Counted from the stretch's first letter, positions 10,479 through 22,928 are shown. The stretch: DNA of 64,000 nucleotides from Petaurus breviceps papuanus (GCA_028583685.1 JAMXIF010000051.1:43200785-43264784), one strand, 5' to 3'. The notes: generated from the letters alone by a model not told the origin. Numbers and translations are program-made.

Positions 10479-10778
10479 CAGTTATTCCTTCCACATCACA
10501 ACTTCCTCATCAATGTTTCAATATATCATGGGTCAACATAAGAAATTAAAAGGGAATTTTGGGGGAGTTTTGCAGAAGCCACAGATGACACACGAAGGCC
10601 AGCAAATAACACAGAGCCTATGACCAAATACTTAACCCAAATTTACAATAAGATACAGTAAATGCCCCCTAAAACAAAAAGAAAAAAAATAGATTTTTCT
10701 GGAGGGTCAAAAAATTTACGTAGATTTTCCAGATCACACAGGGTGCCCCTAACCCCCATGATATGCAAGGGATGACTG
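10479..10778. mobile_element. pogo/Tigger-like MITE, 300 bp
   Basis: The element starts cagttattccttccacatca and ends with the inverse of cagtcatcccttgcatatca, matching in 16 of 20 positions. A TA dinucleotide sits on each side (10477-10478, 10779-10780). CAGT...ACTG ends and TA duplication are the hallmarks of Tigger/pogo transposons. There is no transposase frame, so it is a non-autonomous deletion derivative. Confidence 0.75.
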
Positions 10779-10780
10779 TA

Positions 10781-12194
10781 GTACTAAATTTGTCTTCAAT
10801 ATCATACCAGCATTGCCCCTTACTCCAAGTTATTTTATCTTTTAATCATAGGCCAAAATAACTTTCTATTTCTAGTAACCTGGATACTTTAAGGGTACCC
10901 CCTTCAAAATCCTTCCTCCAAAAAACTACCCACAAACAAGTAAAAAAAAATCTACCTATTTCTTAAATATAGAAGTGTCAGGGCTCTTCAGTGACTCTTG
11001 TATAACCTATGGATCTTGTATAATATATCTTGTATAATGGGTCATGGCCCAATTCTTAGAGAAAACAGCTCTCAGTGGGGGCCTCAGTAACCTTGCCTTC
11101 TATTACTATCTCCTTATTATGGATTCCCAAGGTTAGGAGATCTTTGCTGACTTCCAAAGTCCCATGATGTGCTCAGAAGCATTTTCAAGGACTGTTAACT
11201 GTTATTGATGTCTCAGGCCCTCACTATGTTACTTACCACACAGTCTAATCCACCAGATCCTTCCTCAGGAGACAAAAATATATGCAAACTCACAGTTAGT
11301 CAAGGAGATTTAGAAAAGAAAGGATGCCCCCAAATTAGCCTGCACTGCATCATTCAGGTTTCCTTTTAAATATTCAGCTTCTTGGAGCAAAGGAAGCTGG
11401 TCTTCCACCAAACTAAAGGCCCAAGCCTTTCATGTTTTTATTAGTTACTAATATGGGAAATGTCAGAGCTGGCAACAGTTGGTGCATCCTGGTTGAGGGC
11501 TTCCAGGTAACGTGGGAAGAAATGAGGTGTAAAGGTCATAATTATCAGATGGTTTCTGAGACAAATTTGTAGAGAGATTTTAGTTAAACCCCACTTTCTC
11601 CAGTCCTTAGTTATAGTTCAGATAGTGCCATATAAATAATAATGAACAAATACTAAAAGGTTTAATTCTGAAAACCTTTGTAATGCCCCCCTTGCCCTGC
11701 CTTCCTTTGACTGAATCCTAGTAATCTCTTTCTGCTATGAGGCATTTAACAAATTAAAGGTGACTAAAATTAAAATGGTATTTTCAGAGACAGCAATCTC
11801 TGTTTTTGCTACTCTATATGTTTCTATATTTATCTCTCTATAGAACATTGTTGAATGTAATGGGATCCATTTTTCACTTTCATTTAGATTACTGATGTTC
11901 TTGATGGCTCAACTCTATAATTACGTATGGAAAAGGAGTGTGGGGGTAGTCAGACTTCTACTGAGTTATCAACATAAGGAGTAGGGCTTTAAAATTGACC
12001 AGGATGTTTTTATAATGCAAGTCCATATTTCATACATTTCTATTTCATTTTTACCCTTTATTCAAATTTCTCTGAAACCTTTGAAAATCATCTGTTTTAA
12101 TTAGGTTCTTCATTCCTTGATGGCATTTGAGAAAAGGAGTTACTTCACATGCATAATTTCATTCTTTTCCTAACTCATCTTATGTTATCATTAT
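10781..12194. other. unassigned DNA
   Basis: Roughly 1.4 kb without a recognised repeat or reading frame. There is a local repetition of cttgtataa around 10998-11036. An older LTR or DNA element cannot be excluded. Confidence 0.4.
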
Positions 12195-12580
12195 TATAGA
12201 GGTGGGGTGACATAATGACCTTGAATTGAGGAAAATGTGGGTCTGAATCCTGCTTCAGATATTTACAAGCAACATATTGGGTAAATCTCTTAATGTCTCT
12301 CTGTCTCGGTTTCTGTGGTTTCATTACTCCTTGTCCCTTCCTTTCTTCAACTTTCAGTGCTTTGTTGAAAAACTGTGCTACAATGGAGTGCTGTTTTTAA
12401 TCCTTCCTTAGATCCTTATTACTAGTTTTCTGGGTCTCAGTTTCCTCATCTGTGAAAAGGGGATAATAATAGTAACTAACGCACAGACTTGTTACAACGA
12501 CCAAATAAAATAATATATGGGAAGTACTTTCTAAACCTTGAAGTGCTCTCTATGTTTAAGCTATTATTATTATTCACTTG
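12195..12580 (+). repeat. two MIR/THER1-like SINE fragments
   Basis: The first (12195-12320) carries gtctgaatcctgcttcagat and a degraded core. The second (12415-12580) carries gtctcagtttcctcatctgt and gaagtactttctaaaccttg, and ends in a tta-rich tail. Confidence 0.7.
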
Positions 12581-12714
12581 AACTAGATTATTATCACTGA
12601 TTTTCATGTAACCACATAGTGTAAAAATATATCCCTATGTAAATTAGTAAATTATTTTCAGTCTTTATTGTCACAGTAAATGTCTATGATGAGGCTGGTT
12701 TCATCTATCATTTC

Positions 12715-13400
12715 CCTGTTCAGATCAATGAATGCTTGCTCAGTTCAAGACACTTTGCTAGCTACTGAGAAATACATAACCCAAATAATTAAAAGAAAAC
12801 AGTCACCATAATGAGGGACTTTATGTTCCTCTAGGGAGATATATAAAATTACCAATAGATATATTTATTTTATATGTCTTTATATGTCTATTACATATAT
12901 AGACATGCATACACAAATACATACATAGACACATATTTGTGTATATAAGATAATTTAAGAAGGGAAAGAACATTCCAAAAGAGGGGAACTGGGAAAAGTT
13001 TCCTGTGGGAAATGGTGCATGATCTGAACCTTAAAGGAACCCCAAGAGACTGGGATGAATAGGCAGCATATTCCAAGACTAGAACACAGCCTGTGCAAAG
13101 ATGCAGAAGTGGGAAATGGAGGAAACAGGTCTGGCACCAGCAAATAGGCCAGTTTAGCTGGAAGGCAGAGTTTGTGACTTAGAGTAAGGTGACCCAACAG
13201 CATCAAGGTAGGCTGTAATCATGTTTCAAAGGGCTTAAAATACCAGATCAAAGAGTGAGTTTATCTTAGGGGCAATATGGAACAACTCTCAACTATTCTG
13301 AGCAGAATTGTTACATGTCAGACTGGAGGTTTCAGATTAGCTATGTAGAGCTGTGGAAAATGGAGAGGAGAAATGAGTTACCAGAAATCAATGGATCAAT
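12715..13400 (-). repeat. L2 with internal TATG microsatellite
   Basis: The inverted L2 3' end starts at about 12720 (gaatgcttgctcagttcaag, gacactttgctagctactga). It is split by an ATAC/TATG tract at about 12860-12950 and continues as 'gaagggaaagaacattccaa', 'tgtgcaaagatgcagaagtg' and 'ggccagtttagctggaaggc'. This is the standard antisense L2 order. Confidence 0.75.
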
Positions 13401-13728
13401 CCTCTCATATTTCTTGAGTATGTGAGGTTAGGAGGAACTTTTCCCTTAACTAGTCAACATGTCATCTTATAGTGGAAGTTTCCATTCTATTGATATTTAT
13501 AATAGAATTCTAGAAAGGGAATATTAAGGAAAAATAGTCTTCAGAATAAAGAAAAATTGAAAATATTTTGGAAAAGGTAAAATTTGTTTCTCATTCCATA
13601 AATTCTCTTTAAGCTCAAGGCAATTATGTCCAGGAAAGATCTGGGACAGTTGTCCACCTGTGAATCCAGGCAAGAGCTGGGAGCAGTCAGCCCACAGAAG
13701 AGGAGCCATGGGGTTTGGAAGTCAGCCT

Positions 13729-14040
13729 CCAATCAAGATGAAAGAGAATTTGGGTACTCAATAGTGACTGATGATATTGTAACTTACTGTGACCTAGGGG
13801 TGGATAGGCTTTGTACTTTCTACTACTCCTTAAGGATGATTAGTTTAAGAATTATTACCCCTTAAGGATGATTGACAACCATTCTCCAATCAAGATGAAG
13901 GAAGACTTTAGATGGAAACTTTATATCGATTGAGGAGATTGTGACTTATTGAATGATATGTTTTGTTTAAGACTATGTGGCCCCCTTCATAATAAATAAC
14001 TATGCTATGTTCCTGTGAATGTTTTGCTTTAGTTTATTGC
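13729..14040. repeat. diverged ~157-bp tandem duplication
   Basis: The word ccaatcaagatga occurs at 13729 and again at 13886. It is followed in both by gatattgtaactta-like text at 13773 and 13935. A shorter repeat, ccttaaggatgatt, occurs at 13828 and 13860. The block may be an old tandem duplication or the body of an unrecognised LTR-like repeat. The flanks 13401-13728 and 14041-14214 are unassigned. Confidence 0.5.
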
Positions 14041-14214
14041 TGAATAAATAGAGAGTTCACTATACCATGTGATTAGATCCTTAAAGTTATTCACACCAGC
14101 AGTCTTTAGGAGAGTTGCTCGTGATTTGTTTTGAACCTTGGCACACTCAAATGATTCTTGAAATGAAATGAAAGAAGATGAATTACCATCTGCTTTGCCA
14201 TTGTACCCTAAGGA

Positions 14215-14402
14215 TCATGATACCTTTCTGTATGACTTAGCTGAAACCTCTTATGTGTGTTGTCCATCCTCTCCATTCCCCACTCTCCAACCCCATTAAA
14301 ATGTGAGCTTCTTGGGAACAGGGAATATTTCTTCTCTTCTATTTACATACTCAGTGCTTTGTACATTATAAGCCCTTAATAAATGATTTTTATTCATTCA
14401 TG
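14215..14402 (+). repeat. L2 LINE 3' end
   Basis: Sense L2 terminus: ttaaaatgtgagcttcttgg, gaacagggaatatttctt, actcagtgctttgtaca and cccttaataaatgatttt. Confidence 0.8.
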
Positions 14403-15429
14403 TGTCCATATCAATGTTATATCTTAACTGCCAACATATACTCAAAATTTCTTATTTTTAAGATATTACTATTTTAAATTATACATTGAGTCTTTTAAAA
14501 TCATACTAATCATATATTAGAACAAAATAATACAAACTTTTTTGCAGTCATGCCATCTTTAAAAATACTGTCCCCACCATATCTAAATACTTAAATTTCT
14601 TTTTTTTCCATTAAAAGCAACAACTGGTCAGAAACGTTTTGGGGAAATTGTCTCATCAATTATAAAATCACCAGATATTTTTTCCAAAGCACATTACTTT
14701 AACAATAACTTTACAGAAAGTCTTACTGAGATCTATTATGATGGATAGAGTTACTGCTAATTGACTAATGCAACCGGACATAAATTGGGTTATACATATT
14801 CCCATCCCAGAGCTCCACAATTCAATGGTTTTTAGTATATTAAAAATAGAGTCAAATAACATTGGAACAGCTTGATAATAAAACTTGTTCACAAATAATG
14901 TGTTTTAGCCTTTTTGAGTGAAAAATCACGTAATAAAGATGTGCTTTGATAGAGTATTAAAATTTAATATCACATCAGAGATGCCAAGGCTAACACCTCA
15001 TATTCATGCAGAAGCTTCACTCAGGAGCTCTAAGAGCCTTAAAAGTCTTCTCTCTGTAACATTTGGAAGTTAGGAGATATCATTATCTTGGTTTAAGAAA
15101 TGGAAGAACAAAGTAAAAATTGCTTGACTTAGCCAAAAAAAAAAAGTTCAAGTGGAGAGTCAAAAATCACTAATGTCATAAGGAAGCTTCTTAAGTCCTA
15201 TTCTAGTGATAAAAAACCATTAAAAAAGACAATCCTTCAAAATGATCATAGTGGTATTAATAACATAATTGCCCAGAGCACTTATTAAACACTCAATTTC
15301 AATTGGTATGGCCATCCTTGTGTGACTGAGAGTAGTGAACAGCACAAAGAATTGTTCATGAGTAAGGCCCTCAGGGCACATGTAGGTACTTGATGACATG
15401 ATATGATGAGTATAGATAAGTGACACTAC
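14403..15429. other. unassigned AT-rich DNA
   Basis: No repeat recognised with confidence. A very decayed antisense MIR may lie at about 15060-15145. No coding signal. Confidence 0.4.
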
Positions 15430-15645
15430 AATGGCAGATCTGAGTTTAAACATGTCCCAAGACAGTTAGTTACTAGATACCTCACCCTGGGAAAGTCAAT
15501 TAACCTCTGCTGCCTCAGTTTCCTCATCTGTGTAACATGGTGATAATAATAGTGCCTACTTTTGAGGGTTGCATGAGGGTAAAATGAGATACTATTTGTA
15601 AGGCATTTTGCAAACCTGAAAGTATTATGTAAATACAAATAACAG
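15430..15645 (+). repeat. MIR/THER1-like SINE
   Basis: Core and 3' end are clear: cctcaccctgggaaagtcaa, ctcagtttcctcatctgtgt, gtaaaatgagatactatttg and gcattttgcaaacctgaaag. Plus strand. The stretch 15646-16200 after it is unassigned. Confidence 0.85.
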
Positions 15646-17379
15646 ATAGGAATTATGAAGGAGATCTTGAGACTGATGATATTATCAAAGAAAAATGCAG
15701 TGGTCACATGGTAAAAAATGGGAGGAACCCATGTTTATGCTTCACTGGCTTCTCAGGAAAAGGTGAAGGAGGTAACCAGCCAATTGAATAGGCTTTTTGT
15801 GGTACACCTATAGAAGTGCATGAATATGGGTCATAAAGGATGAGCAGGAATTGATGGGTAAGAATCAGCACTACTGGGGAAAAAATGCCTATGTTGGTGA
15901 ACTCACACATTAAATTAAATTTAAATATTTCAGTCCTTCCTCCTAAAGTGCTTGGACACATAATGCATCAGATTCTCCTGGTTCAAAGAAAATGAGGTAC
16001 AGAGAGTAGTACCTTGAGTGTAGAGAATTCTGCTAAAATAATTAGTTTATGATATGCCAAATTATGTCTTACTGGTCTGGGAGAAAATATCCAATTTTAA
16101 CACTTCTAACTTAATCTCAGTGTACAGTTTACACACTGAAAGAATCTGTGCTATGGTTTATTACATTGTTAAGAAAGTTAAAATGACCAAGATAGTGTAA
16201 AAGAAAAGATACAGTGAATCAATGTCGGCAGTTCTGCACCTTGCCTCCCCAAGTAACTTGCCTAGTTCAGACATGGCAATAGTTGCAAAGGATTTTGGAG
16301 TGCCACCATCTTCCCCTCCCCCTCCAAACTGCACCCAACAAGCTTGTAGCTGTTCTGAGTTGACTGTCTTCTTCTGAGTTTGTTTCTTGATATTCCCTAT
16401 CACCACTCTAGTTTTTTATGATCAGATCCTATTTGTTTTGTTTTGCTCATTTACACCCTATTTCTTTATTTTAATCTTTTTGTTAAAGTTGGGCTCTGTT
16501 CCAAGCATGAGTGTGGGAGGGACATTGTCTCAAACTTCAGGCTCCTTTGGACTGCTTTTTCAAAGCTAGTCTTGCATGTTTGGAAGTTTTTGGTGATTTC
16601 AAGCTGTTGTGATCTGGGGAGAGGTGTGATCACTGCATCCCTGGTCTGCACTCTGGTTCAGGTAGAACCGCCTGATCCCTTGAGATTGCAACTGATACTG
16701 CTCCTTGGGGATCCCACTCAGTTGAGGTAGAAGAAAGATGAAATGGATGAAGAAACAAAACTTTGAACTTCTGGGTTTATTGATTATATTAAGCGATGCA
16801 TGCCAATTGCCTAACAAATTGGACCAGACTTCCTCAGCTTAGTGTGTGACCCTGAATATAGGGGGATAAAGATTTTTTCTGCATTAAAAACCATTGATCA
16901 AATACGACCAATTAGCTAAAAGAAAATAATTAATCAGGATACAAAGGTGCATAATCTCATGTCTAATTGGAGAAAAGATTAGTGAGTTCCCAAGTTAGGA
17001 GGGGAAGAGAAAATACATGCAATTTCCTGAAAAAAAAAAAACAAACAAAGAGGTGTCTCACCCCCCACAAAAGTTTGTATACAATCAAAGGCACATGGAA
17101 ATAATAAATGATTGATTAGTATGGGACCAGTTTTCAGATAAGATATAAGGGTTGCTTGGGATGTATAATTGTATAATATCTCATCAGAAAAACAACTGAC
17201 ATGGAAAATAGATTGAGGAGAAATAACTTATGAGCCACCTGAAAGCCATGATCAACCTTTTCAAGCTGAGCTCTTTAACTGGTCTCATTGCACTGATGAA
17301 AGCAAAGGTCTGGGGACTCACAAAAGATGGGACAAAGAAAAATCAACTAGCTTCTTGATCAAAGAAAGAATGTAGACAT

Positions 17380-17812
17380 CATATTTCAAGAAATGATCAA
17401 GGAAAACTTCCCCAGTATCCTAGAACCAGAAGGCAAAATAGGAATTGAAGGAGATCCCAAAATGAAAACTCCCAGTAATATTGCAGTCAAATTCCAGAGC
17501 TCCCCAGTCAAAGAGAAAATACTTCAAGTAGTCAGAAAGAAACCATTCCAACACTGTGGAGTCACAGTCAGGATTACACAGATGTAGTAGATACCTCTTT
17601 AAAGGAGCAGAGGGTTTTGAATATGATGTTCTAGGAGGCCAAAGAACTGGTATTACAACCAAAACTCACCTACCCAGAAAAATTGAATATAATCCTTCAA
17701 GGTAAAAAATATAAATAAGTTAAATAGAGGCCTTTCAGGCATTTTTGATGAAAATACCAGAGCTAAATAGAAAATTTGACTTTCAAATACAATTCTTAAG
17801 AGAAGCATAAGA
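17380..17812 (+). pseudogene. L1 ORF1 C-terminal remnant
   Basis: An open stretch from 17393 to 17587 gives MIKENFPSILEP ... NIAVKFQSSPVKEKIL ... VTVRITQ. This matches the L1 ORF1 RRM/C-terminal region around the 'I.F....KEKIL.A.R' signature. It continues out of frame to 'LTYPEKLNIILQG' and 'FDFQ', the expected ORF1 end. ORF1p is the RNA-binding chaperone of L1 RNPs. The N-terminal coiled-coil part is not recognisable. Confidence 0.7.
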
Positions 17813-17873
17813 AGGTAAACATGAAAGAGAAACCATAAGGGACTCAATTGAGAACATGATACATGTAACTTCT

Positions 17874-18039
17874 TTTTTGTTTGTTTGTTTTTTGGAGGGG
17901 GAGAGACAAGGCAATTGGGGTTAATGACTTGCCCAAGGTCACATGGCTAGTAAATGTTAAGTGTCTGAGGCCAGATTTGAACTCAGGACCTCCTGATTCC
18001 AGGGCCAGTGCTCTATTCACTGAGCCACCAACTGCCCAA
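17874..18039 (-). repeat. CORE-SINE inserted in L1
   Basis: A minus-strand tRNA-headed CORE-SINE: T-rich tail at the left, aaggtcacatggctagtaaa in the core, and the inverted head gtgctctattcactgagcca at the right. It is flanked by a perfect 15-bp duplication, atacatgtaacttct, at 17859-17873 and 18040-18054, typical of L1-driven insertion. It post-dates the host L1. The 167-aa open frame at 17844-18347 is read through this SINE. Confidence 0.95.
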
Positions 18040-18649
18040 ATACATGTAACTTCTAAGAAGGTTATCATTATTAGGGCAGTGAGAAGGATTCTACATAGAA
18101 AGGGGATATGAAAATCAGTTGGGTGATGTAAAAAAAAAATAGTTGAGAAAAAGGGAAGGATTTTCGTAAGAGAATATTGAAGGGAGAACAGGAAAAATGA
18201 TCTTATATAAAAGAAGCATACAAGGTAAGGCTCACATATAAATTGGAGGAAATAAATATGCATGTTGTATATGTGTGTGCATATATATGTATCTGTATGT
18301 ATACTTAGTTGATTATATAAATATATGTATGTTTTTATGTAATACACACATCATGTACGTATATGAGAAAATTAATACATATGTATGTTGTGTGTGCATC
18401 TATGAGTATATGTATGCATAGTAAACTGATTTTATACACACGCACATACACACACATTCAATTGATAATAAAAATCTATTTTACCTGACAGGAAAGTAGG
18501 AGGGGAAGGGGAAAAAACAAAGGGGGGAAGGGAGTGATAAAAGGAAGGGTAGATAAAAGAGTCAGTGGTCAGAATAAAAACAGGCTCTAGAGGAGGGAGA
18601 GGATAAGAAGAGAGTGAAAAGGACAAACAGAAGAAGAGGATTGAAGGAA

Positions 18650-19330
18650 ATGCAGTTAGCAATCATAGCTGTGAATGTGAATTGGATGAACTCATCCATA
18701 AAAAGGAGCTGGATAGCAGAAGGGATTAGAAACCAGGATTCCACAAGATGGTGTTTGTTGGACACATTGAAGCAGACAGACACATACAGAGTTAAAATAA
18801 GGGGCTGGAGCAGAATGCATTATACTTCTGCTGAAGTGAAAAAAAAGGAAGGGTTGACAATCATGATCTCAAACAAGGCAAAAACAAAAACAAAAAAAGG
18901 CCAGTTTAAAAGGGATAAGCAAGGAAACTACATCTTGCTAAAAGGCACCATAGAAAATGAAGTAATCAGTATTAATTATATGTGCACCAAACGGCATAAA
19001 GGAAAAGTTAAGTGAGTTACAGGAGGAAATAGATAGTAAGACTACTAGTAGGCACCCTCAAATTTTCCCTCTCAGAGTTAGATAAACCATAAAATAAATA
19101 AGGAGTAAAGGAGATGAATAGAATCTTAGAAAAGTGAGCTGTGATAGAGAAAACTGAATGGGAATAGAAAGGAGTATATCTTTTTCTCAGCTGTACATGG
19201 CATCTTTGCAAAAATTGACCATGTATTAGAGCATAAAAGCCTCACAACTAAGTACAGAAAAGCAGAAATATTAAATACACCCTTTTCAGACCATAATGCA
19301 ATGAAAATTACATTCACTAAAGGTCTGTGG
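18650..19330 (+). pseudogene. L1 ORF2 endonuclease remnant
   Basis: From about 18653 the translation runs MQLAIIAVNVNWMNS ... TDTYRVK ... RDKQGNYILLKGTI, the APE-type L1 endonuclease start that nicks target DNA. The active-site Asn of the LNVNG motif survives. The QETH glutamate segment reads LDTL, with a residue lost and Glu replaced by Asp. The open frame ends at 19015 and the homology continues in broken frames with 'DHVLEHKSLT', a degraded H-bearing motif. Confidence 0.85.
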
Positions 19331-19839
19331 AAAATAGATTAAAATTAAATGAAAACTAAATAACCTAAACCTAAAGAACAAGTGGATGTGAACAGATAAT
19401 GACAATAAGAGAACATTCCAAAATTTGTGGTATGCAGCCAAAGTATTACTTAAGGTAAAATTTATATCTCTAAATGTATACATCACTAAAAGAAAGAGTA
19501 GATCAATGAATTGGGTATGCAGCTAAAAAAAATCTAGAATGAACAAATTAAAAATATCAAATTAAAAATCAAAATGGAAATCCTGAAAACCAAAGGAAAG
19601 ATCAAAAAAATTGAAAGTTAATAAAAAAACACAACACTGAACTAATAAAATGAGAAGCTAGTTTTATGCAAAAAAAAAACCCTATTCAATAGATAATTGG
19701 TTAATTTGATTGAAAAGGAAAACAAAATTACTATTATCATAAATGAAAAGGGTGAATGAACCATCAATTAAGATGAAATTAAAACACATATTAGGAGTTA
19801 TCTTGCCCAATTATCTGCCAGTAAAACAAACAATCTAAG

Positions 19840-20800
19840 TGAAATGGCTGAATATTTACAAAAATATAAATTGCCCAGATTAAGAGAAAAGGAAATAGTT
19901 AACCCTATCTTACTAAAAGAAATCAAATACACCATCAATGAACTCCCTAAGAAAATATCCCCAGAACCAGATGAATTTACAAATGAATTCTACCAAACAT
20001 TTAAGGAACGATTAATACCAACTATATATAAAATATTCAAAACGTAGGTAAAGAAGCCTTACCGAATTGCTTTCATGACATATATATAGTTTTGGTACCT
20101 CAACCAGGCAGAGCAAAAACAGAGAAAGAAAATTATAAAACACTTTTCTTAATGAATTTAGATATAAAAATTAAAAATAAAGTACTAGCAAGGAGATTAC
20201 AGCAATTTATCACAAAGATCATAGACTATGACAAGGTGGCATTTTTACCAGAAATGCAGAACTGGTTTAATATGAGCAAAATGATCAATAAAACTGGCTA
20301 ACAAATAATCACAAAAACAATAAAAATCATGATTATATCACTAAATGCAGAAAAAGTCTTTGACAAAATACAATATCTGGTTCTTTAAAAAAAAAAAAAC
20401 ACCAGAAAGCATAGAAATTATAGAAGCCTCTCTTAAAACGATGAATAATCTTTACCTAAAACCAAGATAAAGCATTATCTGTAATGGTGATAAACTTGAA
20501 GCCTCCCCAATAAGATCAGGAGTGAGGCAAGGAGGTCTATTATCATAACTATCATTCAACATTACACTAGAAATGCCAACTGTAGCAATAAAACAAGAAA
20601 AAGTAATTGAAGGAATAAAAATAGGCAATAAGGAAACAGTACTATCACTCTTTTCCGATGATATGAAGGTATACTTAGAATCACCTAATAAACTAGTGAA
20701 ACAACTTTAGCAATGCTGTGGGATATAAAACAAACCCACATAAATCATCAGCATTTCTATATACTACAAACAAAATGCAGCAGGAAGAAACCCCTCCCTG
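19840..20800 (+). pseudogene. L1 ORF2 reverse transcriptase remnant
   Basis: Open stretches at 19844-20047 ([10 protein letters not shown] ... [12 protein letters not shown]) and 20092-20301 (VPQPGRAK ... SLMNLD-like ... FLPEMQNWFN) are canonical L1 RT segments 1-4. Further on, 20651-20662 encodes FSDD, the FADD catalytic box with A to S and both aspartates kept. The thumb, C-domain and 3'UTR are absent, so this copy has lost its 3' half. Confidence 0.85.
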
Positions 20801-20929
20801 TCCCCCCAAAATGTACTCCACATCCTGATTGTCTACTTCTCTTATTACTCTTATAGTCACTCAGACTTACATTAGTCATCAGACTCCTGAATCTCCTTTT
20901 ATAGCCAGTTACCAATTAATTGCTTTGGA

Positions 20930-21015
20930 ATCTCCATAAAGTGAGATACCATTTGTAGAGCATTCAGCACCATCTCTGGCACATAACAGGTGTTTAATAA
21001 ATGCTTATTCCTTTG
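20930..21015 (+). repeat. MIR-like 3' end
   Basis: The tail gagcattcagcaccatctct, ggcacataacaggtgttta and ataaatgcttattcctttgc is a MIR/L2-type terminus abutting the broken L1. The stretch 20801-20929 and most of 21016-22247 are unassigned. Confidence 0.65.
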
Positions 21016-22247
21016 CCTTCTCCTTCCAAAATGTCTCTTACTATTTCTTCCTTTCTATTCTTAATAGTTCAGGTTCTTAAAACCTTATATTTAGAGTACT
21101 TCAATGTCCTAGCAGAATTGTTCCAAACTTTACAGCTATGAGGACTCCTGTTTAATATTAAAACTTTCAGTGGACTCTCACACAATAGTACTTGCACCAT
21201 TAGTATGGTTAGGTGAAAATGAAAATCCTCAGGTAGATTTGTGTGTTCTCTAATATGCATATTCCCTCTCTATATATATCACAATCTATATATGCCAACT
21301 CATCCTATCTGACTCATCAATAATGAAAACAGTGAGGATCCACCTAATCTACGGGTCCTTTCGTAAGTTCTCTTGGTCTAACAATATGCTTATTGGATGT
21401 GGGCTATCCATAGTTTATCCCTTACTGTAGCCATATGGCTAGAGTGTTTTCTTTTTCCCTCATATATATTCTTTTCATGGTTTCCATTGTACTTCTTTTC
21501 TTTGTTTTTAGTGTGTCATGACTTGTTTACTTCCAGCATGCACATGCTATGTCTCTCTATTTCCTTTTGGGTGACCTTCAATTATAATTCTTCAGAGATT
21601 GCATCAGAGCCATGTTTCTAGGAGAAGATTGGAAGTTTTAAAGAGAATTTTGAGATTTCCCAGAGGTAATATAGCATGTTCTCTTCCTGCTATTCAATTT
21701 TGAATGCATCTGGTTCATATGAAGTAGCTAAGAGATATGTATTCATGGATAAGACTATTGAGTTGTCCATCCAATTAATCATCATCGTGCGGACATTAGG
21801 TATTCTTTATCCACTTGGATTTTCCTACGTGAATAATCTTGCTCATTTAAGCCTCTGTACTGATCACCATTTCATTCTTCTATTCTCTTTCTTTCAAGAT
21901 CCTTCATCAGCAATGTACTCTTAACAGTTATTATCATAACCAAGAAAATTAGGGATAAATCATTCCCAAGCCCTCTTGAGATGTATAAATTTAATGGCTA
22001 TGATTCCAGTTTTTCTAAAGATTTCATATAGAACTACACATTACATAGTTGAATCATGATAATCTGTGGATCAACTTGACATTGATCATTTTCATCTCAA
22101 TTTGAAAAAAATTAATATGAAAATACTTATTTGCATAAAAATAAATCCAGTATCCAGCATTAAACTTATTTCATGTAATACATATCTTAAAAATTGTTAC
22201 TTAATATTCCTATCAGTTATGTTTTAAATAATTTGGACTTTAGTAAA
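21016..22247. other. unassigned DNA
   Basis: About 1.2 kb of AT-rich sequence with pyrimidine-rich runs around 21440-21520. No recognised repeat or supported gene. Confidence 0.4.
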
Positions 22248-22420
22248 CAAAATTTAATTTACCAAAGGACATCTGCGAATGTAGAACAAAGTTACAGAGC
22301 ACACGTGCATACACACATTCACAATGAGGGAAAGGAAATAACTATATCTTGCATTAATGAATAATTCTGTTAAGAACCTTGGAAGTAATAGAACATGGAG
22401 AAAAATATTTCATTTGTATA
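22248..22420 (+). repeat. unclassified repeat, paralogue of 25222-25400
   Basis: The order taccaaaggacatctgcga, tagaacaaagttacagagca, a CA-rich run, then 'aaaggaaataactatatctt' parallels 25222-25400. The class is unknown. The stretch 22421-22912 after it is unassigned. Confidence 0.5.
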
Positions 22421-22928
22421 TCAAGTAACACCAATATTGAGGTGAGAGAGTTAAAAAATTCCAAAGATTTTATTCCCTTGGTATTTGCTTAGTTTACCTT
22501 ATTTTTTTTAATATAAACAAACAAGAACAAAAAACCATGTTAGAAAAAGTCAGTTAACTAGCTGCATGTAAGATCTGAATACTTAAGTATTCTTCGTATT
22601 TAAGTAGGGGAAATGTGATATGCACAATACTATGTAACTGAAAGGGAGGAAAAAAAGTTAAATTAATGGTTACCATTTCAAATCACCTTTGAACCACCTC
22701 CAGAAGACTCTGCAACAATGACCTCACCATCAATAAGAAATCTCTGAATTCTACCCTGGATTTCTTCCATGACAGTAGTGAACACACTTGGCTAGCATAC
22801 ATCTCTCCATTTCTTATTTTTTATTGGTATTAGTGTTGAGAGAGTCACTGAACACAGTCATCTCTGTTGTTCTGTCTTTAAAGGAATCTTGTATAATTTT
22901 GTATGTATAGTATAGACATATATTTTTT

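Larger units (their letters stand above)
16200..20800 (+). mobile_element. degenerate marsupial L1, 3' half lost
   Basis: A single L1 reading left to right: a 5'UTR-like leader (about 16200-16850, with actgatactgctccttgggg), an ORF1 remnant to about 17810, an inter-ORF spacer, then ORF2 endonuclease and reverse transcriptase. It stops at about 20800 inside ORF2, shortly after the FADD-equivalent motif. Many stops and frame changes show it is dead. The exact 5' start is uncertain by some hundreds of bases. A SINE (17874-18039) and a TATG-type microsatellite (18240-18470) lie inside. Confidence 0.8.

Noticed and set aside
17844-18347. 167-residue minus-strand open frame
   Set aside because: It crosses a CORE-SINE inserted in L1 spacer DNA. 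The SINE part recurs in other SINE copies as 'ALESGGPEFKS'-like peptides.
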